A stretch of 37,647 nt of DNA from Lachnospiraceae bacterium (GTDB taxonomy: Bacteria; Bacillota; Clostridia; Lachnospirales; Lachnospiraceae). Where the stretch lies: positions 1 to 37,647 of the forward strand of contig WRLH01000027.1 of assembly GCA_009777715.1 (NCBI GenBank), written 5' to 3'. Below, one piece after another: positions 1 to 7,220 of this stretch. Made by a program: the position numbers and the translations under genes. Within the stretch, counting starts at the first letter, position 1. Each line of letters begins with the position of its first letter. Under the pieces are notes generated by a model, which was given only the letters and a program-made list of their open reading frames with translations, was not told the DNA's origin and made no database searches.

Positions 1-177
1 GTCCGTAATTTTGCCGCCTTTGCTGATTTTAATGGCAATTTCCCAAGCGGATGCAATGCTGACGGCAAGTTCAACGGTCTTGTCGGCTATTATATCCCTT
101 GCTCTTGCGGACAGTTTTTCATCATCGCCCAACAATGCCCATATCGCGGTATGTGTATCAAGCAGATATTTTGTCAT
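1..177 (-). CDS. PIN-domain toxin (VapC-like), 3' end cut by window edge
   Basis: The first 59 codons of a PIN-domain protein read on the minus strand from the ATG at 177. The start (MTKYLLDTHTAIWALLGDD) holds the first conserved acidic residue of PIN nucleases in LLDTH, and the later SAWEIAIK block matches the Sll0205-like VapC subgroup. These are metal-dependent RNases that act as toxins of type II toxin-antitoxin pairs. The ATG overlaps the stop of the upstream antitoxin gene (TAATG), so the two are translationally coupled. The remaining acidic active-site residues lie beyond the window. Function is inferred from family resemblance of the N-terminal half only. Confidence 0.8.
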   Translation of the reverse strand, partial: MTKYLLDTHTAIWALLGDDEKLSARARDIIADKTVELAVSIASAWEIAIKISKGGKITD

Positions 178-434
178 TACATATACTCCTTAAAGTCCGC
201 GAGAACATCGCTGAAATCATCATCAATGTTTAATATGCCTTTCAAACAGCCAAACTGAAACTCCGGGCGTACAAAGTCTGTTTTTTCGCTCTTTTGCAAA
301 AACGGCTTTATGTCCGTAACTACCTGCATCAGATAGGCATTGAGAGCAGTTTCAATGTCTATCCCATAATGGCTGAGTACAGGTCTTGCTTTTGCCGCAA
401 GCTCGCGGTTTAGGTTTACAGAAATAGTGTCCAT
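177..434 (-). CDS. Type II antitoxin, RelB/DinJ-like N-terminus with PIN-antitoxin-like C-terminus
   Basis: 85-residue antitoxin for the PIN toxin that follows it. I choose the ATG at 434 because AGGGAGG sits about 10 nt upstream; the longer frame from 458 would place that SD inside the gene. Residues 1-40 (MDTISVNLNRELAAKARPVL and onward) resemble the ribbon-helix-helix DNA-binding part of RelB/DinJ antitoxins. The C-terminus (FGCLKGIL, then DDF and DFKEYM) instead resembles the toxin-binding tails of antitoxins that accompany Sll0205-like PIN toxins. It would bind its own promoter and neutralise the toxin. The protein therefore looks like a hybrid of two antitoxin types. Family placement is by eye. 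Confidence 0.75.
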   Translation of the reverse strand: MDTISVNLNRELAAKARPVLSHYGIDIETALNAYLMQVVTDIKPFLQKSEKTDFVRPEFQFGCLKGILNIDDDFSDVLADFKEYM

Positions 435-545
435 ATTTTTGCATCCTCCCTTGGTCATTAATTCATTTCTTTTGCCGATTTTGCTTTGAGTGTTTCTATA
501 AACTCTTTAATAAGCGCTGGTTACTTGACAAATCAATCCATTACG

Positions 546-574
546 ATTATAGCACAATTTCATTCCGCTGTCAG
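546..574 (-). promoter_or_regulatory. Promoter of the toxin-antitoxin pair
   Basis: On the minus strand CTGACA (574-569) and TATAAT (551-546) are separated by 17 nt, a near-consensus sigma-A promoter. Transcription would start near 539, leaving a leader of about 105 nt before the antitoxin ATG at 434. Confidence 0.6.
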
Positions 575-605
575 TAGATTAGGAAAAATAATATGAAACC
601 TAGAA

Positions 606-1080
606 TTAAGATAAAACCATAATTAATTTAACGCTGTATATAATCCATAAATGAAGCGGATAAAACACATAAAAGAAATATTTTGCCAAGGCACTTTCCG
701 AGCCCCGCTCGCCGTTATATAAGAAAATAAAGGGAAGTGCAATAAGGAAAAGCGGTTCGCTAATGGGATAACCAGCGCAATTATTTGGATTAAAATAAAA
801 CCAGCAAGCATTAAGACTTTTCTATCACGCCAAAAATACATTACCAGCATGAATGGGATTAGAATAGCACCCCATTCCAGACAAAAGCCAATGCCACAAC
901 TGATAACTCCTAAAACTAGAAATCCAGCTCTTTTCTTAAAAATTATGGTCTTATCTGATAATATCTTTATCCCAAAGATAGCCAAAATGCCCATTGCTAA
1001 CGTGATCAGAATGTGATTATCGATAAGCATCTGGCGGTTTATCCCAATTCCGCTTGATGAAATGGAATGTCTGATAATTC
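606..1080 (-). pseudogene. Degraded TraX-like membrane protein
   Basis: Remnant of a TraX-family polytopic membrane protein, split over at least two frames. One frame carries ELSDIPFH near 1060-1080, then a frame change leads into an open frame (1030-623) with the TraX-like stretch ILITLAMGILAIFG and a LEWG segment. After about 770 the TraX C-terminus continues in another frame as LYNGERGSESALAKYFFY and FYPLHLWIIYSV, ending at the TAA at 608-606. The N-terminal third (first membrane helices) is missing. TraX is known for N-acetylation of F pilin, and chromosomal homologues in Firmicutes are of unclear role. The 135-codon open frame is thus not a real gene end to end. Frame changes could be sequencing errors, but the lost N-terminus argues for decay. 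Confidence 0.7.
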
Positions 1081-1118
1081 TATTTGTTTTTGCATTATAT
1101 ATTTTCTGCTTTCTTATC

Positions 1119-1772
1119 CTACAAATCTTTCCTCATAAATATTTTGAGGGAAAAATTATATGATATTGCAATAAATACTGTAGAAAACACTATCATAATT
1201 GCAATTAATTTTTCGACGTTTTCAATAATATTCTGAAAAATTGAAACATCCATATATTTTCCCAAAAACCCGATTAGCAAAGGTGTTGCAACTATCAAAA
1301 CCATAAAGTAATATTTCATGTTTTCATATCCCAACTTAAACTCTAAAGGAATATATAAGCCCAAAAATATTATGTTTGCCGTTCCTGCAATTATAATTGA
1401 TGGGAGAGAAAGAGGCTTTACTGCTGGCACAAGAAGATATGTTATTATATAGCCCAAAATACTCATTATGAATACCAATAATAAAAAAACATATTTTGAA
1501 ACAACAATATCTTTTCTGCTTATAGGGGTCAAGGTTAAATAAGCAGCACCCTTATATTTGTGTTCAATCAATCCTAACTTACTTAAAACCATAAAAAAGC
1601 AATAAAAAGAGCTTAGAAGAAGCGAAGCAAAATCTGATCCTTGGCCAAACCCCAGATCCTGTAAAGCGAATGTTATATAAAGAGGTATTCCAATTGATAA
1701 AAGGATAATAATTATTACATTAAACTTATCGATTGTAAAATCTTTTTTTATTAAAATTACTATGTTTTTCAT
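1119..1772 (-). CDS. ABC-2 type exporter permease
   Basis: 217-residue very hydrophobic protein with about six predicted membrane segments (roughly residues 20-37, 48-66, 93-115, 124-143, 150-170 and 187-207). The overall pattern, with a cytoplasmic N-terminus (MKNIVILIKKDF) and a charged loop between helices 2 and 3 (LTPISRKDI), fits the ABC-2 family permeases (PF13346-like) that pair with a single ATPase. Its ATG overlaps the ATPase stop codon (ATGA), so the two genes form one transcription unit and one transporter. Substrate is unknown; such pairs often export peptides, antibiotics or lipids. Confidence 0.8.
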   Translation of the reverse strand: MKNIVILIKKDFTIDKFNVIIIILLSIGIPLYITFALQDLGFGQGSDFASLLLSSFYCFFMVLSKLGLIEHKYKGAAYLTLTPISRKDIVVSKYVFLLLVFIMSILGYIITYLLVPAVKPLSLPSIIIAGTANIIFLGLYIPLEFKLGYENMKYYFMVLIVATPLLIGFLGKYMDVSIFQNIIENVEKLIAIMIVFSTVFIAISYNFSLKIFMRKDL

Positions 1773-2512
1773 ATGCCGTTCCCTCGCTTCATATATTCAA
1801 TAAAATCTATAATACAATCTTCCAGAGTCATAAAGTCTGTGCCAATTATTTTCTTATGCAAAGAGGAGATATTAGACAAAGCTTCGTTAAACACAATTTT
1901 TCCATCGTGAATAAAAATAATGTTCTTTGCAACTTTTTCCAGATCGGAAGTAATATGCGTCGAAAAAAGGACACTCCTTGTTCCATCAGCGATAAATTCT
2001 TTCAAAACGCTAATTATTTGGCTTCTGATTAAAGGGTCTAACCCACTCGTTGGCTCATCCATAATCAATAAGCGGGCATTATGGGATAATGCAAGGGCTA
2101 ACGCATATTTCATCTTCATTCCTTTAGAAAGCTCTTCAACTTTTTGGCTTTCATCTAATAAAAATAAGTCTAAATAACGCTGATAATCATTTTCATTCCA
2201 ATTACGGTATGTGCCAGAAATAGTATTTTTAATTGACTTTAACGTTTGCTTTTCGTAAAAATAGCTGCTATCCATTACATATCCGATCAGCTCATTTGTG
2301 TATTTTGATTTCCGTTCTTCACCAAAAAACCTCAAAACTCCGTTATCTTTCTTGATTAAATCGGCAATAATTTTGATTGTTGTACTTTTGCCCGCACCAT
2401 TAATGCCAACAAAGCCAGTAATAACTCCCGGACTAACTGAAAAGGATATATCTTTAAGGCTAAATCTTTTATATTTTTTACTGACGTTTTCTAATTCTAG
2501 TAAATATTTCAT
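1769..2512 (-). CDS. ABC transporter ATP-binding protein
   Basis: 247-residue ATPase from the ATG at 2512, preceded by AAAGGAA with 5 nt spacing; the open frame extends 14 codons further without an SD. Walker A is GINGAGKST, the signature is LSKGMKMKYALA (a common variant of LSGGQ), Walker B is LLIMDEPTSGLDP and the switch histidine lies in STHI. It drives the ABC-2 permease encoded immediately downstream with a 4-nt overlap. The order resembles YtrB-type exporters, but no GntR-family regulator precedes it. It lies just after the terminator of the rplKA operon, so it probably has its own promoter. Confidence 0.88.
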   Translation of the reverse strand: MKYLLELENVSKKYKRFSLKDISFSVSPGVITGFVGINGAGKSTTIKIIADLIKKDNGVLRFFGEERKSKYTNELIGYVMDSSYFYEKQTLKSIKNTISGTYRNWNENDYQRYLDLFLLDESQKVEELSKGMKMKYALALALSHNARLLIMDEPTSGLDPLIRSQIISVLKEFIADGTRSVLFSTHITSDLEKVAKNIIFIHDGKIVFNEALSNISSLHKKIIGTDFMTLEDCIIDFIEYMKRGNGI

Positions 2513-2555
2513 ACGTTCCTTTCCGCTTATACAACATAGGAAAATACTGATCAAT

Positions 2556-2594
2556 AAAAAATTATGTCCCTCTTCATTATAAAGAGGGACATAA
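2556..2594 (-). terminator. Rho-independent terminator of the rplK-rplA operon
   Basis: A perfect 13-bp stem (2594-2582 pairing with 2574-2562) with a 7-nt loop is followed on the minus strand by six T (2561-2556). It begins 12 nt after the rplA stop codon. Confidence 0.92.
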
Positions 2595-2605
2595 CGAGAA
2601 TCAAC

Positions 2606-3295
2606 TTAAAAACGTGCTGTATTGATTTTTATGCCGGGCCCCATCGTTGCCGCGACGGTGATACTCCTTAAGAATTGGCCTTTTAGGGCTGAGGGGCGGG
2701 CTTTGACAATTGCTTCCATCAAAGCGTTGAAGTTTTCTTCTAATTTCTCCTCGGTAAAAGAAGCTTTGCCGATTGGGACGTGAATGATGTTGGACTTATC
2801 AAGGCGGTATTCAATTTTACCTGCTTTGATGTCGTCAATCGCTTTTTTTACGTCCATGGTAACCGTTCCGGCTTTGGGGTTTGGCATTAAGCCCTTCGGG
2901 CCAAGGAATTTACCAAGGCGGCCGACCACACCCATCATATCTGGTGTTGCGACAACAACGTCAAAATCAAGCCAGCCTTCGTTTTGGATGCGGGGGATAA
3001 GTTCTTCGCCGCCGACATGGTCAGCCCCGGCCGCTTCTGCTTCCGCTACTTTTTCACCTTTGGCAAAAACTAAGACTTTTACGGTTTTACCTGTGCCGTT
3101 AGGCAAGACGACTGCGCCGCGGATTTGCTGTTCGGCATGGCGGCCGTCACAGCCGGTGCGGATATGAACTTCAATTGTTTCATCGAACTTTGCAACCGCT
3201 GTTTTCTTGGCCAAAGCAATTGCTTCAGCAGGTTCATATTGGTTGAGACGGTCAACTAATTTTGCCGTTTCATTGTATTTTTTTCCACGTTTCAT
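2606..3295 (-). CDS. rplA: 50S ribosomal protein L1
   Basis: 229 residues, the usual bacterial L1 length. It begins [15 protein letters not shown] and contains the family hallmarks [15 protein letters not shown] and [10 protein letters not shown], and ends near GPGIKINT. L1 binds the mobile L1 stalk of 23S rRNA and, when in excess, usually represses translation of the L11-L1 mRNA. It lies 15 nt after rplK with an SD (GGGAG). A strong terminator follows directly; rplJ and rplL, the usual next genes, are not present. Confidence 0.97.
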   Translation of the reverse strand: MKRGKKYNETAKLVDRLNQYEPAEAIALAKKTAVAKFDETIEVHIRTGCDGRHAEQQIRGAVVLPNGTGKTVKVLVFAKGEKVAEAEAAGADHVGGEELIPRIQNEGWLDFDVVVATPDMMGVVGRLGKFLGPKGLMPNPKAGTVTMDVKKAIDDIKAGKIEYRLDKSNIIHVPIGKASFTEEKLEENFNALMEAIVKARPSALKGQFLRSITVAATMGPGIKINTARF

Positions 3296-3310
3296 GATAT
3301 GCTCCCTTCC

Positions 3311-3739
3311 TTAATCTGCTTCGACTGTAATACCCATGCTCCGCGCTGTACCTGCAATCATGCTCATTGCGGCATCGATATCAACAGCGTTTAGGTCAGG
3401 CATTTTGATTTCGGCAATTTCTTTTAGTTTTGCTTTGGAGATTGTTGCAACTTTGGTTTTGTTGGGAACGGCCGAGCCGGACTTTAAGTTGCAGGCTTTC
3501 TTTAAAAGAATTGCCGCCGGGGGAGTTTTGGTAACGAAACTGAAACTTCTGTCGGCATAAACTGTGATGACAACCGGGATAATCGTGTCTCCTTTGTCTG
3601 CCGTCCGGGCGTTAAACTGTTTTGTAAATTCCACAATGTTTACGCCATGCTGTCCGAGCGCCGGGCCAACCGGGGGGGCTGGTGTTGCTTTTCCGGCAGG
3701 GATTTGTAACTTGATATAAGCTTCTACTTTTTTTGCCAT
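3311..3739 (-). CDS. rplK: 50S ribosomal protein L11
   Basis: 142 residues, canonical length. It begins [20 protein letters not shown] and contains [14 protein letters not shown] and the C-terminal rRNA-binding segment TARSMGI. L11 forms the GTPase-associated centre with 23S rRNA helices 43-44. It is preceded by an excellent SD (AGGAGGTG, 6 nt spacing). A possible L1-binding hairpin lies just upstream (3766-3793). Confidence 0.97.
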   Translation of the reverse strand: MAKKVEAYIKLQIPAGKATPAPPVGPALGQHGVNIVEFTKQFNARTADKGDTIIPVVITVYADRSFSFVTKTPPAAILLKKACNLKSGSAVPNKTKVATISKAKLKEIAEIKMPDLNAVDIDAAMSMIAGTARSMGITVEAD

Positions 3740-3765
3740 ATTGGCACCTCCTGTGAATAATTTTT

Positions 3766-3793
3766 GTGGTCATGCAGCAGGTACTGCTCCCAC
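3766..3793 (-). promoter_or_regulatory. Candidate L1-binding hairpin in the rplK leader
   Basis: On the minus strand GTGG pairs with CCAC, and inside it AGCAG pairs with CTGCT around a 3-nt loop, with an asymmetric internal loop GCATGA on the 3' side. It ends 27 nt before the rplK ATG, next to the SD. L1 represses its own operon by binding a leader structure that mimics its 23S rRNA site; position and shape fit, but I could not compare it with a covariance model. Confidence 0.4.
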
Positions 3794-3810
3794 GCTTACT
3801 TTATATGATA

Positions 3811-3847
3811 AGATTCAAAGCGTTTACGAGTGGCTTCGCTTTGATCT
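3811..3847 (-). other. Hairpin between nusG and rplK
   Basis: TCAAAGCG (3815-3822) pairs with CGCTTTGA (3837-3844), and flanking bases extend the pairing imperfectly. It lies directly after the nusG stop codon. There is no T-run after it on the minus strand, so it is more likely an RNA-processing or stability element than a terminator. Confidence 0.4.
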
Positions 3848-3851
3848 ATTA

Positions 3852-4370
3852 TCAGTGCATTTTGCGTACTTCGGCAAAGCTGATTTCAACCGGGGTTTCG
3901 CGCCCGAATAAATCCACGTTAATCGTTGCGGTTTGTTTGCCCATATCAATCCGCTGGACAACGCCAATCGTATCGCGCCAGATTCCGGCAACAACGGCAA
4001 TTGGATCACCAACGGCAAAATCAATCGTGATATTCTCCGTCCTGATTCCGAGCGGCTTCATTTCCGCTTCTGATAAAGGCACAGGTTTTGAGCCTGGCCC
4101 GACAAAACCTGTCACGCCCCGGGTGTTCCTTACGACATACCATGTATCATCGTTCATCACCATATTCACCAGCACATAACCGGGGAACATCTTTTTTTGG
4201 ACAGTTTTGCGCTGTCCGTTTTTGACCTCGATTACATCTTGCATCGGAACACGGACTTCAACAATTTCTTCTTCAAGATGGCGGTTCTCGATTGTTTTAT
4301 CCAAATTTGCTTTTACTTTTTTTTCATATCCGGAATAGGTATGGACAACATACCAGTTAGGTTCTGCCAT
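3852..4370 (-). CDS. nusG: Transcription termination/antitermination factor NusG
   Basis: 172 residues. The N-terminal NGN domain starts AEPNWYVVHTYSGYEKKVK and contains PGYVLVNMVM and the TRGVTGFVG segment. The C-terminal KOW domain spans about residues 120-170 (VGDPIAVVAGIW then GVVQRID). NusG binds RNA polymerase and affects pausing, and its KOW domain contacts NusA, Rho or ribosomal S10. Order secE-nusG-rplK-rplA is the conserved bacterial one. SD GAAAGG precedes the ATG. Confidence 0.97.
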   Translation of the reverse strand: MAEPNWYVVHTYSGYEKKVKANLDKTIENRHLEEEIVEVRVPMQDVIEVKNGQRKTVQKKMFPGYVLVNMVMNDDTWYVVRNTRGVTGFVGPGSKPVPLSEAEMKPLGIRTENITIDFAVGDPIAVVAGIWRDTIGVVQRIDMGKQTATINVDLFGRETPVEISFAEVRKMH

Positions 4371-4392
4371 GGTTTTTACCTTTCAAAAGCTT

Positions 4393-4599
4393 CTAAACAT
4401 TAAGCGTCGTAATAAAATCAACGCCCATTTGCAAGAAGAAATCCAATATCGCAATAATAATGCCCAAGACGAGCGAAATAAAAACTACCATCGTGGTTTG
4501 CTTGACAATCGCCTCGCGGTCGGGCCAGGTAATTTTCAAAAACTCAGATTTCACGCTTTTCCAAAAGCTGTTTTTCGCGGTTTTTTCTTTTTCTGCCAT
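4393..4599 (-). CDS. secE: Preprotein translocase subunit SecE
   Basis: 68 residues, the short Gram-positive form. It has an amphipathic N-terminal segment with the conserved SEFLKITWPDREAI (residues 18-31) and one membrane helix (about 37-60). SecE stabilises the SecY channel. It sits between rpmG and nusG and has an SD (GGAG). Confidence 0.95.
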   Translation of the reverse strand: MAEKEKTAKNSFWKSVKSEFLKITWPDREAIVKQTTMVVFISLVLGIIIAILDFFLQMGVDFITTLNV

Positions 4600-4613
4600 T
4601 GCTGGTCTCCTAT

Positions 4614-4763
4614 TTACTTGGTTTCCTTATGTGAAGTGTGTGTCCGGCAGAACCGGCAATACTTCTTGGTTTCCATCCGGTCCGGATGATTCTTTTTTTC
4701 TTTAGTAGTATTATAATTACGTTGTTTGCATTCCATGCACGCTAATGTTATTCTTGTCCGCAT
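4614..4763 (-). CDS. rpmG: 50S ribosomal protein L33, zinc-binding form
   Basis: 49 residues from the ATG at 4763, preceded by GGAGGAA with 6 nt spacing; a longer open frame to 4820 lacks support. Cys9, Cys12, Cys36 and Cys39 form the zinc ribbon of the C+ type of L33. First gene of the operon driven by the promoter at 4824-4852, with a leader of about 54 nt. Confidence 0.96.
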   Translation of the reverse strand: MRTRITLACMECKQRNYNTTKEKKNHPDRMETKKYCRFCRTHTSHKETK

Positions 4764-4823
4764 TGGGATTCCTCCAAAATAAAATAAATAGCATAAAAAA
4801 AAGAGCTGATCTCTTTGCAAATT

Positions 4824-4852
4824 ACTATAGCATATAAAAAAAGGGGAGTCAA
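4824..4852 (-). promoter_or_regulatory. Promoter of rpmG-secE-nusG-rplK-rplA
   Basis: On the minus strand TTGACT (4852-4847) and TATAGT (4829-4824) are separated by exactly 17 nt. Transcription should start near 4816-4817. The first transcribed bases can form a small hairpin (AAAGAG with CTCTTT) followed by a T-run, which might stabilise the 5' end or act as a weak attenuator. Confidence 0.85.
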
Positions 4853-4860
4853 CAGGTTTT

Positions 4861-4975
4861 CAAAAAATTCTTCGAATTTTTCAAATTCTTCGGATTTTTC
4901 AAAACTTGTTTTTTCCAAATTCAAATTTATCGAAATTTTTCAAAACTGTTTTTCAAATTCAAATTTACCAAAATT
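4861..4975. repeat. AT-rich intergenic repeats upstream of the ribosomal operon promoter
   Basis: Low-complexity stretch between the kinase gene stop and the ribosomal promoter. It holds a perfect 8-bp hairpin with a TTC loop (4863-4881) and two imperfect copies of a unit of about 40 bp (about 4895-4935 and 4936-4974), each starting TTTTTCAAAACT and containing CAAATTCAAATTTA. No open frame is convincing. The A/T tracts lie just upstream of the -35 box on the minus strand and could act as an UP element. Confidence 0.55.
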
Positions 4976-4985
4976 TTCCAAAACT

Positions 4986-6407
4986 TCAATCCCCCTCACC
5001 CTCATCAGTGACCGGGAGGGAAAAAATAAATTCTGACCCGATTCCCTCCGTGCTGATTACGTTGATGTTTTCGTTGTGCGAGTTGATGATTTCCTTAACA
5101 ATTGCCAGCCCAAGTCCAGTACCGCGCCGATCGCGGCCGCGTGAGGAATCGGACTTAAAGAAGCGGTCGAAAATGAATTTTAGTTCATTTTTGGGGATTC
5201 CTGCCCCATTGTCCTTGATTGAAACAAAGATTTTGTTATGCTTTTCCGTCGTTTCAATTTTGATGATTGAATCAGTCGGGCTGAATTTAATCGCATTATC
5301 CAAAAGGTTATAAAGAACCTGCTGGATTTTATCCATGTCAGCATAAACAGTGATACTGTCAGTCAGTAAAAGCTCAATCGCAATTTTCTTTTTCCGGCAC
5401 GTCCCCTCAAACGAGACCGCGGTATTGCGGATAATATTATTGACGTCAAAACTGGATTTATCCAAAAACATTCCCCGCATATTTAAGTTATTTAGAGTAA
5501 GCAAGCTATTGGTCAGCTTAATCAAGCGGTCGGTTTCATTAGTCAGGATGTCAATGTATTTTTCATACATCTCCGGCGGGACTGTCCCATCACGCATTGC
5601 TTCAAGATAACCACGGATTGAAGTAAGCGGCGAACGGAAATCATGGGAGACATTGGCGACAAATTTTTTCTGGTCGTCGCCGGCCCTTGCTATCTCACTT
5701 GCCATATAAGATAAAGAAGCCGCCAGATAACCCATTTCATCTTCGCTGTCAACGCTAAACTCATAGTGCATATTCCCATCGGCATATTGTTCTGTGGCGA
5801 CCGTGATTTTGCGCAAAGGGCGGTAAACCATTTCGGTGAAAAAAATGAGGATAATCAGCGACAGCAAAAATAAAATCACGAGCATCAGATAAGAAATATT
5901 AAGCAAGGCATCGGCCGAAGTTGCAATATTTTTAATTGAATAATGCAAAGCGACATAACCATTGATTTTGAAATCAGAAGCAATTGGCGCAAGGACGCTG
6001 ATATAATCTTCATCAAAAATATCAAAAAAAGTGCCAATCACATAATGCGAGCCAGCCATAATCGATGGGTCAAAATCGGCAACAAAAACTTCCGTTTCCA
6101 AATCAATCGGGTTGCGGGAGTCAAGAATCATCAGCCCAGAGGGGTTGATGATCCAGACCGCGGCCGAAAAAAAGGTGTCAAGGGCATCAATTTGCTTTTT
6201 GACCGTCTCAAGCGAAGTTTCGTTATTATATAGGTCAGTTGCATAAGTATTCGCAATAAGGATTGCTTCCCGGTATAAGGCCTCAGCTTTCTCACGCTGT
6301 AAATGCTCCTTTGTCATTGACGAAACAAAGGTTGCCACAACAACAAACCCGAAGAAGCCAAAGATGATATAAGCTAAGATGAACTTTAAGTAGAGTGTTT
6401 TGCGCAT
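4986..6407 (-). CDS. Membrane sensor histidine kinase
   Basis: 473 residues from the ATG at 6407, which has AAAGGAG 10 nt upstream; the frame runs 3 codons further to a TTG that overlaps the SD. Order of parts: membrane helix (about 7-27), extracellular sensor region (28-165), second helix (168-191), HAMP (192-244), HisKA with phospho-acceptor His255 in VSHDFRSPL, and HATPase_c with LYNLLDNAIKFSP, DNGAGIP and GTGLGLAIVKEII. The last residues form a short acidic tail. Phosphotransfer partner is the OmpR-type regulator encoded 93 nt upstream in the same direction. Stimulus is unknown. Three small hairpins lie between the two genes. Confidence 0.93.
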   Translation of the reverse strand: MRKTLYLKFILAYIIFGFFGFVVVATFVSSMTKEHLQREKAEALYREAILIANTYATDLYNNETSLETVKKQIDALDTFFSAAVWIINPSGLMILDSRNPIDLETEVFVADFDPSIMAGSHYVIGTFFDIFDEDYISVLAPIASDFKINGYVALHYSIKNIATSADALLNISYLMLVILFLLSLIILIFFTEMVYRPLRKITVATEQYADGNMHYEFSVDSEDEMGYLAASLSYMASEIARAGDDQKKFVANVSHDFRSPLTSIRGYLEAMRDGTVPPEMYEKYIDILTNETDRLIKLTNSLLTLNNLNMRGMFLDKSSFDVNNIIRNTAVSFEGTCRKKKIAIELLLTDSITVYADMDKIQQVLYNLLDNAIKFSPTDSIIKIETTEKHNKIFVSIKDNGAGIPKNELKFIFDRFFKSDSSRGRDRRGTGLGLAIVKEIINSHNENINVISTEGIGSEFIFSLPVTDEGEGD

Positions 6408-6438
6408 TAAATCCAAGCTCCTTTAAAAGTCTGGAAAC

Positions 6439-6503
6439 TTTGAGCGTGGCTCAAATCATCCCGAATCATAGATTCGGGTTGCTGAAAGAATTTCATTCTT
6501 TCA
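6439..6503. repeat. Three consecutive perfect mini-hairpins with 3-nt loops
   Basis: Between the regulator and kinase genes: TTTGAGC/GCTCAAA with loop GTG (6439-6455), CCCGAATC/GATTCGGG with loop ATA (6460-6478), and TGAAAGAAT/ATTCTTTCA with loop TTC (6483-6503). The last one covers the regulator's stop codon. Stem sequences are unrelated to each other. None is followed by a T-run in the direction of transcription. Confidence 0.8.
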
Positions 6504-7211
6504 ACCTTTAACCTCAAATTTGTACCCAACCCCCCAAATCGTTGAAATACGCCATGCCTTGCCTGTATCATCGATTTTCTCCCGGATGCGTTTGATATGT
6601 ACGTCTACGGTCCTGGTATCGCCAACATATTCATAACCCCAGATTTTGTCAAGCAGCTGCTCGCGGGTAAAAACGCGGTTAGGGGTTTTGGCAAGGAAAT
6701 AAAGCAATTCCAATTCTTTCGGCGGCATTTCAACTGATTTACCCATAAAAATGACGGAATAATTGGTTTGATTGACAATCAGGTCAGGATATTCAACTTT
6801 ATTTTCGGCATCATGGCTTGCCGCCGGGGAAGCCGTTATTTGCTTGTAACGGCGAAGGACCGCTTTGACCCTGGCCACCAATTCTTTGGAATCAAAAGGT
6901 TTCTCGACATAATCATCAGCCCCAAGCTCAAGCCCTAAGACCTTGTCGAAGACCTCACCCTTAGCCGAAAGCATGATAATTGGCGTTTGTGCTTTGGTCC
7001 TTACTTCCCTTAAAACCTGATAACCGTCAATGCCCGGAAGCATCAAATCAAGCAAAATCAAATTCGGGGCAAACGAGGAGCAAGCAAGAAGAGCCGCCTC
7101 CCCATCGTGGACAATCATTGTCTCAAAGCATTCCTTTGTCAAGTAAAGTGAAATCAATTCAGCAATGTTTTCATCGTCATCAACAATCAATATCTTTTGC
7201 TTACCAACCAT
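6501..7211 (-). CDS. OmpR/PhoB-family response regulator
   Basis: 236 residues. Receiver domain at 5-118 with the acidic pair in VDDDEN, phospho-acceptor Asp55 in ILLDLMLPG and the conserved lysine in VEKPFDSKEL. DNA-binding winged helix at about 138-234 (MPPKELELLYFLAK, then RTVDVHIKRIREKI and IWGVGYKF). It activates or represses transcription after phosphorylation by the kinase encoded just downstream. SD AGGGAG precedes the ATG. It starts 9 nt after the mutS2 stop codon, so it may be cotranscribed with mutS2. Confidence 0.95.
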   Translation of the reverse strand: MVGKQKILIVDDDENIAELISLYLTKECFETMIVHDGEAALLACSSFAPNLILLDLMLPGIDGYQVLREVRTKAQTPIIMLSAKGEVFDKVLGLELGADDYVEKPFDSKELVARVKAVLRRYKQITASPAASHDAENKVEYPDLIVNQTNYSVIFMGKSVEMPPKELELLYFLAKTPNRVFTREQLLDKIWGYEYVGDTRTVDVHIKRIREKIDDTGKAWRISTIWGVGYKFEVKG

Positions 7212-7220
7212 ACAATCTCC

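Noticed and set aside
450-520. Short minus-strand reading ALIKEFIETLKAKSAKEMN then stop, just upstream of the antitoxin
   Set aside because: It looks like a protein C-terminus, but a stop codon lies a few codons upstream and it starts downstream of the toxin-antitoxin promoter; too short to call a gene remnant.
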